Shown here one piece after another: positions 8,191-15,245 of a DNA stretch of 64,000 nt; the stretch's first letter is position 1, and each line of letters begins with the position of its first letter. A program made the translations under genes and the position numbers. Origin of the DNA: Schlegelella_A sp038234975 (lineage in GTDB: Bacteria; Pseudomonadota; Gammaproteobacteria; Burkholderiales; Burkholderiaceae_C); contig JBBSUK010000001.1 in assembly GCA_038234975.1 (NCBI GenBank), positions 9,242 through 73,241 on the forward strand, read 5' to 3'. A model generated the notes under the pieces. It had not been told where the DNA came from, made no database searches, and saw nothing but the letters and a program-made list of their open reading frames with translations.

Positions 8191-8514
8191 AATTTGCTCG
8201 GAGACTCAAGCAGTCAGCGTACGCACGCAGTGCCCATTGTCTCCTGGGGGTCAATAGTGGGGCAAGTGGGCAACGCGGGAAGCGGTTCGCCCAAGCCGGC
8301 AGCCGACACAGGTGGTCCCCCAAAAGGCGCCGCACCCATGGACTTGATCTTCTTGTCGCTGCGCTGAAGATGTCCTCGATCGCGTCGGCGAGAGAGACGG
8401 CGGTAGCGGACGTAATCCGCCCCCAATCTCGTGCGGATGACCGCTTCAGGCTGATCGCTGAAGGTCCGACTGCGCCGGCCCGGCCGTCAGCTCTCGACCG
8501 ATCAGAGACATTGA
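8191..8514. other. 324-bp stretch without a recognisable gene
   Basis: Directly downstream of the tRNA there is no open frame with family resemblance, no integrase end, no repeat of the tRNA 3' sequence and no clear promoter. Short open frames exist on both strands but none has a ribosome site or convincing composition. Confidence 0.6.
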
Positions 8515-8772
8515 GTTGTCAACACAGACAACCACAAAACGGTCGCTAGACAGGCATCGAAGGGCCCTAAGGCCAACGCCGAGCTCGGCGGCTACTTCGA
8601 GAAGGGCGCTGAGATCCGCGCCTGGGGCCGGGCGCTGCAACGCAACGGCACGACGGTCGTCGTCGTCGACGAGATCGGTTTCAGGAGGATTCGACCAACG
8701 AGAGGAAACTCGACGCTGCGATTCGTGTCCATCGGCAAACAAGGGCTCGAGCGAGACGCCCAAATCGGTTAG
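8515..8772 (+). pseudogene. startless coding remnant of unknown family
   Basis: An 86-codon open stretch between a TGA (8512-8514) and a TAG reads like genuine protein in its middle part (AELGGYFEKGAEIRAWGRAL, then NGTTVVVVDEIGFRRI) but has no ATG, GTG or TTG start in frame before that core. It may be the surviving end of a gene truncated during rearrangement next to the tRNA. I do not recognise the family. Coding status rests only on amino-acid plausibility, so confidence is low. Confidence 0.3.
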
Positions 8773-8799
8773 CGGATGCTGTATTTCGTGGAGGAACAG

Positions 8800-9036
8800 A
8801 TGGATCAGGATGTCTTCGAGGTGACGCCGACCGCGGCGCTGTCGGCAGCCACTGCGATGTTTCTGGAGCTGGCGGCCCTTCTTCACAAGCGAGGCTTGAT
8901 TTCAGCCCCCGAACTTGGCAGGAACCTCCTGGCCGCGGCCGCCGAGGCGGGAGCAGATTCGAACGTGCGCTGCGTGGTCAGCACGCTGAGGGACGTCGGC
9001 CAGAGCTTGGTCGACGGATTCACCGACGCGCGCTGA
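8800..9036 (+). CDS. small hypothetical protein (78 aa)
   Basis: A 78-residue protein beginning MDQDVFEVTPTAALSAATAM. The ATG at 8800 is preferred over one at 8776 because GGAGGA lies at 8790-8795, four bases before it. The sequence is predicted mostly helical, with a hydrophobic heptad-like stretch FLELAALLHKRGLISAPELG and a short acidic tail. No signal peptide or motif is seen and the family is not recognised. It follows the startless remnant and lies in the accessory stretch after tRNA-Val. Confidence 0.5.
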   Translation: MDQDVFEVTPTAALSAATAMFLELAALLHKRGLISAPELGRNLLAAAAEAGADSNVRCVVSTLRDVGQSLVDGFTDAR

Positions 9037-9107
9037 TGGGCCGTTTCCCGTCCCCCCCTGTCAGAGTCGGCATTCGTCTCTGTTGAGTTGCCTGCCATCG
9101 GATGAAG

Positions 9108-9551
9108 CTATGGACGACTGTCTGTTCGCGGCGCTGGTTGGGTGTCCGCAAGGGCGGGATCGCGACTGAAACGCGGCTCTATGTCCACGGTAACGACCGC
9201 TTCTTCCCGATTCCCCGGCGCGTACACCGTCTTTACGGTGCCGTAGCCGACTACGGTGGGGCTTTCGCCCACAAGTTCCAGAAGCGTGATTGCCGTCTCC
9301 GCCGGGACCTCGCCGATCCGCTTCCAGGCCTTCTTGAGGCCGAGGAGTGACCGGCATCGCAACCAAACCGATATGCGAGGGCTGCTATCGGTAATGCCGG
9401 CCTCGCGGCGCAACTCGACTCGAGAACCTTCGAAACAATGTTCCCGCACTATCGCTGCCCGGTCGGGAATCGTCGTCCCTCCGAGAATCGTAAAAACCGA
9501 CGTCTTGCTGTGTGTCCGTTCGTCTGTGTCTAGCGTTGAGATCGAGGCCAT
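9108..9551 (-). CDS. HIRAN-like domain protein
   Basis: A 147-residue protein whose centre resembles a HIRAN domain, a small DNA-end-binding module found in HLTF/Rad5 helicases and as a stand-alone protein in bacteria and phages. The pattern seen is GTTIPDRAAIVREHCFEGS, then RVELRREAG, an RISVWL strand, KRIGEVPAETAITLLELV and a final strand EEAVVTVDIEPRF. I chose the ATG at 9551; a frame extension upstream to 9614 lacks homologous character. No helicase or nuclease partner is adjacent. It could take part in DNA repair or belong to a mobile-element cargo. The domain call is by eye and needs a profile search. Confidence 0.5.
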   Translation of the reverse strand: MASISTLDTDERTHSKTSVFTILGGTTIPDRAAIVREHCFEGSRVELRREAGITDSSPRISVWLRCRSLLGLKKAWKRIGEVPAETAITLLELVGESPTVVGYGTVKTVYAPGNREEAVVTVDIEPRFSRDPALADTQPAPRTDSRP

Positions 9552-9706
9552 GTCCCGAACCTCCAGATGGAGTGAAGTTGCAGGCGACAGTGCGACGTGT
9601 GCGGCACGCGCCAACGCTGCGACCTGATAACCGTCCGACGCAAAAACGGCCGGGAACTGCGAGCACGCCCTCGCGCGCGGACAACGACGACCGCTTGACC
9701 GTTGCG

Positions 9707-9934
9707 CTACGACGTGCGCGGGGCCGGCGCGCTCGTCGCCTCATCAACAGGTTGCCGAGGTTGACCTGAACAGGAGAAGAAAGACGACATACGCTTCACG
9801 CGTCGCAACGCGTCCCGAGTCAAGAGGTAAGCCTCGATTTCCCTCTCCGTCATCGTACGGAGCTCGGCGCGTCGACTCATTGAGGTGCTGCGACGACTGC
9901 CATCGGACGGCAAACCGTTTGCGAAGTCAGCCAT
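9707..9934 (-). CDS. small hypothetical protein (75 aa)
   Basis: A 75-residue, arginine- and serine-rich protein starting MADFANGLPSDGSRRS. Coding is supported by a good ribosome site, AGGAG seven bases before the ATG. The middle segment RTMTEREIEAYLLTRDALRRV looks like one amphipathic helix; the tail is low-complexity (ATSAPAPRTS). No family is recognised. It lies between the HIRAN-like gene and the Hsp20 relic, all on the minus strand. Confidence 0.5.
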   Translation of the reverse strand: MADFANGLPSDGSRRSTSMSRRAELRTMTEREIEAYLLTRDALRRVKRMSSFFSCSGQPRQPVDEATSAPAPRTS

Positions 9935-10066
9935 GATCGATCTCCTTTCTCAGTGGCGGTGCGACGACGTCGGCCGACGCAAATCAAGCACAGAGGTCGG
10001 CCCAGGCAAATTTTAAGAAGCGTCGCGCGGTATTTCAAGAGGCGCTTGGTAGCAAGTGGCGTCTCC

Positions 10067-10390
10067 CTAGTTATTGGCCTTGATCTCTGCGTAGACCGAC
10101 ACGAGGGACGCGTGTCCGAGCTGGTCATTTGCGTTTGCATGGGCTTCTCCTTCAGCCGGCGGCGTGGCCACCCGGCGGAACGGCCCGTCGAATCGCTCCC
10201 GCGCGTAGCTGATGACGCCTTCTTGAGCATCGCCCTGGGATAGGCGCCTTTCGCCGGACAGGACTAGCAGGCTTTTTTCGACGGTGACCTGGATCGACGA
10301 GGGGTCGATGCCAGGGTCGGAGGCATGAATCTCCAGCGCGTCCGCCCACGTGCCGAACTTCAGCGCCGGAAACGCGTCGGCATGCGACAC
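10067..10390 (-). pseudogene. degenerate small heat-shock (Hsp20) protein
   Basis: A 107-codon frame, GTG start, with the first two-thirds of an alpha-crystallin domain: ALEIHASDPGIDPSSIQVTV, LLVLSGERRL and SYARERFDGPFRRVA match the strands of Hsp20 chaperones. The usual N-terminal tryptophan-rich region is short, and the domain end (normally A-x-x-x-x-G-V-L-x-V-x-P-K) is replaced by an unrelated tail, EAHANANDQLGHASLVSVYA. It therefore looks truncated and probably cannot form the dimer interface. A divergent but functional short Hsp20 remains possible. Confidence 0.5.
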
Positions 10391-10576
10391 GGCCCGAAGG
10401 CTCGAGCCGGCGCGGCCCCTGCTGAGCAGCTCGTGGAGGAAGGATCCGTCGGTGACGAGGACACCCCGGCTACCTCGGTTGCCCGGAGCTTGCTTTTTTG
10501 CCCCGCTGGTGCGCTAAAGTGGCGCGTTGCAGGACTTCGCCATCGGTCTTGGAAGTTGCAGAGGGGGGACTTTTTC

Positions 10577-10960
10577 ATGACCAGCAGCGTTTCGAAGGCG
10601 GTGCGCAAGGGCGCCCAGCCGTCGGCGAAGGCGGCCAAACAGGTGCCTCGAAAGGCGCCTTCCGGATCTCCGAGTCCGCGCAAGAAGTCGAAGGTCGACA
10701 TCGCGATCGCGAAAAAGCTTGCGCCTGCGGCAGCGATCGCGCTGCTCGATAAAACCAATCAGGCCTCGGATGCGCTGGCACCCGCGCTGGATATCTTGGG
10801 CGCTGGCGTTTCACGGGCGGAGGCCGACGGCAAGATCCGCGTCCAACTGGCCTTCGATGGCGGCGAGATTCTTCCGGTCGAAATGAGCGCGCAAGCCGGT
10901 AAAGCTCTCGCAGCGGGTCTGTCCGAGGAGCTTGGCGCCAAGCCCAAGTCCAAACGGTAA
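10577..10960 (+). CDS. basic Ala/Lys/Pro-rich hypothetical protein
   Basis: A 127-residue protein with GAGGGGGG just upstream of the ATG at 10577. Residues 1-40 are a disordered basic arm (Lys, Pro, Ser and Ala repeats reminiscent of histone-H1-like tails). Residues 40-115 look folded: helical IAIAKKLAPAAAIALLDK, then strands KIRVQLAFDGGEILPVEM. The last residues are again basic. The arm suggests nucleic-acid binding, but this is inference from composition. A possible promoter (TTGCTT at 10490, TAAAGT at 10515, 19-base spacer) lies upstream. The gene is convergent with the lone receiver gene. Confidence 0.6.
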   Translation: MTSSVSKAVRKGAQPSAKAAKQVPRKAPSGSPSPRKKSKVDIAIAKKLAPAAAIALLDKTNQASDALAPALDILGAGVSRAEADGKIRVQLAFDGGEILPVEMSAQAGKALAAGLSEELGAKPKSKR

Positions 10961-10964
10961 CGAC

Positions 10965-10980
10965 TGACGCTGTGGCGTCA
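10965..10980. terminator. hairpin between convergent genes
   Basis: TGACGC, TGTG and GCGTCA make a perfect 6-bp stem in the 29-bp gap between the basic protein gene and the receiver gene. It is nearly the same sequence as the hairpin at 15224-15245, which also separates convergent genes. There is no T-run. Confidence 0.4.
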
Positions 10981-10989
10981 CGGGCAAAG

Positions 10990-11370
10990 TTACATTGGTT
11001 CACCGCTGTCGAGACGGGAACAGAATTCGATCAGATCCTCGATCTCGTTCGATTTGTCGAAGACACGGCGCGCTCCCAGGTCCGTGCACTTCCTTTTCAT
11101 TTCGACGGTCACGTAGTTGCTGAGCACGACCGCGACGATGGGAGTCAGGTTGGCGCATGCGCCCAGTACACCCAAGCCGCTGCCTCGTTCCAGGAAAATG
11201 TCGATCACTACCAGGTCACAACCGTTGCGGTTTTCACTGAGCCACTCGACGGCGCGGCACTCCGTCGCTGCGAAACCCACCACTTGCACCGGGGCAAGCT
11301 CTTCAAGCGCCTCGATCACACTCTCCCTGATCAAGGCGTTGTCCTCGACAAGAAGAACTCTGATGGTCAT
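10990..11370 (-). CDS. single-domain response regulator (CheY-like receiver)
   Basis: A 126-residue receiver domain with no output domain. Acidic pocket VLLVEDN at the N-terminus, phospho-accepting Asp57 in LVVIDIFLERGSG, Ser/Thr position in VVLSNYV and Lys106 in VFDKSNEI are all present, so it should be phosphorylatable. The ATG at 11370 starts directly at MTIRVLLVED. No kinase is adjacent; such proteins act in phosphorelays or by binding a partner. Related stand-alone receivers in Burkholderiales often begin the same way. It lies at the right end of the accessory stretch and reads toward the basic protein gene. Confidence 0.82.
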   Translation of the reverse strand: MTIRVLLVEDNALIRESVIEALEELAPVQVVGFAATECRAVEWLSENRNGCDLVVIDIFLERGSGLGVLGACANLTPIVAVVLSNYVTVEMKRKCTDLGARRVFDKSNEIEDLIEFCSRLDSGEPM

Positions 11371-11500
11371 GCGGCAGCGCGTCCAACGACGAGTAGACGA
11401 AGACAACGGGCGGTAGCCTAAGCGTGCCTGCTTGCAGCCCGACGTAGGACATGAGCGCGTTTGTCTGCCACTCATTTTTCGTTCGGGTTCCGCGGTGGTA

Positions 11501-11519
11501 ACAGCCGCAAAGCGGCTGT
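11501..11519. repeat. perfect inverted repeat (8-bp arms, AAA loop)
   Basis: ACAGCCGC and GCGGCTGT flank AAA in the 253-bp gap between the divergent receiver and hydrolase genes. No T-run follows on either strand, so an operator or RNA hairpin are both possible. Nothing else is recognisable in this gap. Confidence 0.4.
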
Positions 11520-11623
11520 CGTGAACGCCCGGAAGTGGCCGAAAGCCGCCGTTGCAAGAATCCCGCTCGACCGCGACGGTGAATCACACGGCGCGCGCAC
11601 CCTGTCGCCGCGATACTGCGTGA

Positions 11624-12364
11624 ATGACGACCACGACGACGACCTCCACTCCCGCCCTTGTTCTTCTTCACTTCTTCGGCAATTCGCATCGAGAGTGGGA
11701 GCGCATGGCACCGCGGCTTGCTATTCGACATCGCCTGCTGATGTTTGACATGCCCGGCTTCGGCGATGCCGCCGCGTTAGGCGCCCTCGATGTGGCGGCC
11801 ATGGCCGACCACGTCGACCGACAGATCCGTGCCGCCGGCATTGAGCATTGCGTCGTCGTCGGTCACTCGATGACGGGCAAGATCAGTTGCGCGCTCGCGA
11901 GCCGCAAACCCGACTACCTGCGCGGGCTCATCCTCGTGACACCGTCGCCGCCCCCGCCCGAGCCGTTCACCGACGAAGTCCGCAAGCGACTCATGGCTTT
12001 CGACGGAAGCCGCGATGCTGCGGCTGCTTACGTAGACGGCATCACCGCCGAGCAGTTGCCCGACGAGTGGCGCGAACCGGCGATCGCGGATGCGATGCGA
12101 GCTTCCCTCGTCGCCTGGAAGACCTGGATATCGACCACGAGCCAGGAAGACTGGTCGGGCCGGGTGGGCGTGCTGTCCTTGCCCGTACGGGTCATCGCCG
12201 GCGCGGACGACCCGTCACTCGGAGCCGACATCCAGCGCCGACTCACGATGCCGCACCTGGGGCAGGGCGAGTTGAAGGTGATTGCCGGAGGACACGTACT
12301 GCCCCTGGAAAACCCGCAGGCGCTGACAGAAGCAATCGAATCCTTCGGTCCCTGCGCGGCTTAG
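11624..12364 (+). CDS. alpha/beta hydrolase
   Basis: A 246-residue alpha/beta-hydrolase. It has ALVLLHFFGNSHREW (oxyanion region, with FF in place of the usual HG), nucleophile elbow VVGHSMTGK with Ser82, an acidic residue in AGADDPSLG and a catalytic histidine in AGGHVLPLE. The run of threonines after the start Met is low complexity. It has no signal peptide, so it is cytoplasmic. The substrate is unknown; such proteins are often annotated as haloperoxidase- or esterase-like. It stands alone, divergent from the receiver gene and 110 bp before the antiporter gene. Confidence 0.83.
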   Translation: MTTTTTTSTPALVLLHFFGNSHREWERMAPRLAIRHRLLMFDMPGFGDAAALGALDVAAMADHVDRQIRAAGIEHCVVVGHSMTGKISCALASRKPDYLRGLILVTPSPPPPEPFTDEVRKRLMAFDGSRDAAAAYVDGITAEQLPDEWREPAIADAMRASLVAWKTWISTTSQEDWSGRVGVLSLPVRVIAGADDPSLGADIQRRLTMPHLGQGELKVIAGGHVLPLENPQALTEAIESFGPCAA

Positions 12365-12473
12365 GTCGCGCCGACCTTGCGGCGCCTCCTAGGAGTCAAC
12401 GAGCCGGGCGGCCGTCAAGATGGTCGTGGCAGCGGCAGCGTCAGTTCGCGCTCATTGCAGAATCGCGGCACCC

Positions 12474-13733
12474 ATGAGCCCTACCAGCATCCAGATCGCC
12501 GCCGCCGCGCTGTTCGCGATCGCCCTCGCGCACACCTTCTCGACCGGCATCTTCCAGCGCCTGGCGACGCGCTACCCGTCGCACTCGGGCGTCTTCCACC
12601 TGCTCGGCGAGGTCGAGGTGGTGTTCGGGTTCTGGGCGCTGGTGCTGGTGCTGGTGATCTTCGTCCTCGAGGGCCGCACCGCGGCGGTCGGCTATGTCGA
12701 CGGCCGCAACTTCACCGAGCCGCTGTTCGTGTTCGCGATCATGGTCATCGCCGGCTGCCGCCCGATCGGCGTCCTCGCGGCGCGCATCGTCGACACGATC
12801 GCGCACGTGGTTCCGATCGACACGCGGCTGGCCAGCTACTTTCTCTCGCTCTCGCTGCTGCCCCTGTTCGGCTCGCTGATCACCGAGCCGGCTGCGATGA
12901 CGCTGGCCGCGCTGATGCTGCGCGACCGGGTGCTGCATCCGGACGTGTCGCAGCGACTGAAATACGCGACCATCGGCGTGCTGTTCGTCAATGTCTCGAT
13001 CGGCGGGACGCTGACGCATTTCGCGGCGCCGCCCGTGCTGATGGTCGCTGCCAAGTGGGGCTGGGACCTGCAGTTCATGCTGACGCACTTCGGCTGGAAG
13101 TCGACGACGGCCGTCGTCTTCAACGCGCTCGTCGTCACGCTGCTGTTCCGGCGCGAGGTGATGGCCGCCGAGCCGCCGCCGTCCGACCGGGTGACGCCAC
13201 CAACGCCGCTCTCGGCGATCGTGGTGAGCATGCTGTTCCTGATCGGCGTCGTCGCCTTCGCCCATCACCCCGCGGTGTTCATGGGCCTGCTCCTGTTCTT
13301 CCTCGGCTACAGCGCCGCCTATCCCGAGCACCAGGACCAGCTGATCCTGCGCGAGTCGCTGCTCGTCGCCTTCTTCCTCGCCGGACTCGTCGTCCTCGGA
13401 GGCCTGCAGGCGTGGTGGCTGAGTCCGGTGCTCACGTCGTTCAGCCCGCGCGAGGTCTACTTCGCCGCGACCGCGCTCACCGCCGTCACCGACAACGCCG
13501 CGCTCACCTACCTGGGATCGCTCGTGGAAGGCCTCAGCGACGAGTTCAAGTACTCGCTCGTCGCCGGCGCCGTGACGGGTGGCGGACTCACGGTGATCGC
13601 CAACGCGCCGAACCCTGCCGGCTTCTCCATCCTGCGCGGACAGTTTCGCAACGGCGCCATCAACCCCCTGAAGCTGCTCGCCGCGGCCGCGCTGCCGACG
13701 CTGGTGGCGATCGCCGCCTTCGAGTTGTTGTAG
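12474..13733 (+). CDS. putative Na+/H+ antiporter (integral membrane)
   Basis: A 419-residue polytopic membrane protein with about ten hydrophobic helices. It matches the putative Na+/H+ antiporter family (Pfam Na_H_antiport_2 type): HSGVFHLLGEVEVVFGFWAL near the N-terminus, SLLPLFGSLITEPAAMTLAA and SIGGTLTHFAAPPVLMVA in the middle, and ALTAVTDNAALTYLGS with VIANAPNPAG near the end. The paired re-entrant-like motifs (TEPAAMT, TDNAALT) suggest an inverted-repeat transporter. The ATG at 12474 is chosen as the start of the first helix. Substrate specificity has not been deduced from the sequence. It is a single gene; the sigma-54 activator gene follows 100 bp downstream. Confidence 0.82.
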   Translation: MSPTSIQIAAAALFAIALAHTFSTGIFQRLATRYPSHSGVFHLLGEVEVVFGFWALVLVLVIFVLEGRTAAVGYVDGRNFTEPLFVFAIMVIAGCRPIGVLAARIVDTIAHVVPIDTRLASYFLSLSLLPLFGSLITEPAAMTLAALMLRDRVLHPDVSQRLKYATIGVLFVNVSIGGTLTHFAAPPVLMVAAKWGWDLQFMLTHFGWKSTTAVVFNALVVTLLFRREVMAAEPPPSDRVTPPTPLSAIVVSMLFLIGVVAFAHHPAVFMGLLLFFLGYSAAYPEHQDQLILRESLLVAFFLAGLVVLGGLQAWWLSPVLTSFSPREVYFAATALTAVTDNAALTYLGSLVEGLSDEFKYSLVAGAVTGGGLTVIANAPNPAGFSILRGQFRNGAINPLKLLAAAALPTLVAIAAFELL

Positions 13734-13833
13734 GCGGCTTCCTACCCCAGCGCCCGCCGCGACAGGGTTGTTGGTGGCAGACGGCGTGCCTACGATGGCC
13801 CCGCCCCAACCCTAGAACCACCAGGATCCGTCC

Positions 13834-15228
13834 GTGCCCCACGCCCTGCTCGTCGACGACGACGCCGACGCCGCCGAAACCATGGCGATGCTGATTGCCG
13901 CCGAAGGCTGCACGGTTGCAACCGCCGGCAGCCTTCGCGACGCGAGGCGGCAGATCGCGCTGCAGGAACCCGATCTCGTCCTGCTCGACCTCATGCTGCC
14001 GGACGGCAACGGCATGGATCTGTTCGACGACGCCAAGGCCTTGCCGAACACCGAGCTCGTGCTGATCACCGGCCACGCCAGCCTCGAGACGTCGATCCAG
14101 GCACTGCGGATGGGCGCGGCCGACTACCTCGTCAAGCCGGTGAGCCTGAAGCAGTTGCAGGGCGTTCTCAAGCGGGCGATGCGGCCCGATGCGCTCAAGG
14201 CCGTCGCCGGCGGACTGCGCACGCAGCTCGACGCCGAAGGGCACTTCGGCTCGCTGTGGGGCCGCTCGCCGGCGATGCTGCGCGTCTACGACCAGATCGA
14301 ACGCGTCGCGAGGACGGCGATTTCCGTCTTCGTCACCGGCGAGAGCGGCACCGGCAAGGAACTCGTCGCCAGGACCGTCCACGAGCTCAGCCGGCGGCGC
14401 AAGCAACCTTTCCTCGCGGTCAACTGCGGCGCCATATCGCCGCACCTCATGGAAAGCGAGATCTTCGGCCACGAGAAAGGGAGCTTCACGGGGGCCGATC
14501 GTCAGCATCTGGGCTTTTTCGAGCGCACGAGCGGCGGTACGCTGCTGCTCGACGAGATCACCGAGATGCCGCTAGAGCTGCAGGTCAAGCTACTGCGCGT
14601 GCTCGAAACCGGCACGTTCATGCGCGTCGGTTCAACCCAGACGCAGGAGACCGACGTGCGCATCATCGCGGCAACCAACCGGGTCCCGACCCAGGCGGTC
14701 GCCATCGGCAAGCTCCGCGAGGATCTGCTCTACCGCCTCAACGTGTTCCCCATTCACCTGCCGCCGCTGCGCGACCGGCCCGGTGATGTCGCGCTGATCG
14801 CCGAACATTTCCTGGCCCAGATCGGCGAGCGCGAGGGCGCAGAGAAGCGCTACGCGCCGGGGCTGGTCGACCTGCTCGCCGCAGAGCGATGGCCGGGCAA
14901 CGTGCGCGAACTGCGCAACGCGATCTACCGCGCCTGGGTGATGGCGCCGGGCTCGACCATCGACGCGGCAGCGCTCGCCCAGCCGGGCGGAGTGGACGCC
15001 GACGACGCGCCGCCCGACTCGATGCGGATCCGGATCGGCACGTCGCTCTCGGACGTCGACCGCCTGGTCACGCTGGCCACCTTCGAGCATCACGGTCGGC
15101 ACAAGGAGAGGACCGCGGCCACCCTCGGGATCAGCGTGAAGACGCTCTACAACCGCCTGAAGGATTACGCCGCCGACGACGACGACATCGCGGTCAGCCA
15201 GACGGGCGCGCTCGACGAAGCCACCTGA
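13834..15228 (+). CDS. NtrC-family sigma-54-dependent response regulator
   Basis: A 464-residue transcriptional activator, GTG start with AGGA upstream. The receiver domain has LLVDDDAD and Asp52 in VLLDLMLPDGNG. The central AAA+ domain has Walker A GESGTGKE, the sigma-54-contact loop GSFTGA, Walker B GGTLLLDEI and the RIIAATNR sensor, and residues around 390-450 form a Fis-type helix-turn-helix (ERTAATLGISVKTLYNRL). It would couple phosphorylation to opening of sigma-54 promoters. The convergent hybrid kinase next door, followed by rpoN, is the natural partner set. The target genes are not evident. Confidence 0.93.
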   Translation: MPHALLVDDDADAAETMAMLIAAEGCTVATAGSLRDARRQIALQEPDLVLLDLMLPDGNGMDLFDDAKALPNTELVLITGHASLETSIQALRMGAADYLVKPVSLKQLQGVLKRAMRPDALKAVAGGLRTQLDAEGHFGSLWGRSPAMLRVYDQIERVARTAISVFVTGESGTGKELVARTVHELSRRRKQPFLAVNCGAISPHLMESEIFGHEKGSFTGADRQHLGFFERTSGGTLLLDEITEMPLELQVKLLRVLETGTFMRVGSTQTQETDVRIIAATNRVPTQAVAIGKLREDLLYRLNVFPIHLPPLRDRPGDVALIAEHFLAQIGEREGAEKRYAPGLVDLLAAERWPGNVRELRNAIYRAWVMAPGSTIDAAALAQPGGVDADDAPPDSMRIRIGTSLSDVDRLVTLATFEHHGRHKERTAATLGISVKTLYNRLKDYAADDDDIAVSQTGALDEAT

Positions 15229-15245
15229 CGCTGCGTGGCGTCAGG
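15224..15245. terminator. hairpin containing both stop codons of a convergent pair
   Basis: CCTGACGC, a TGCGTG loop and GCGTCAGG form a perfect 8-bp stem. The activator TGA is in the left arm and the kinase stop (as its complement) in the right arm. There is no T-run. It is likely the shared 3' boundary for both transcripts. Confidence 0.5.

Noticed and set aside
8446..8886. 146-codon minus-strand frame in the accessory stretch
   Set aside because: It overlaps both the startless remnant and the 78-residue gene, lacks a ribosome site and has no recognisable domain.
8191..11600. Integrated element with attachment repeats at tRNA-Val
   Set aside because: No integrase, transposase or second copy of the tRNA 3' end was seen by eye, so only a decayed accessory region is claimed.
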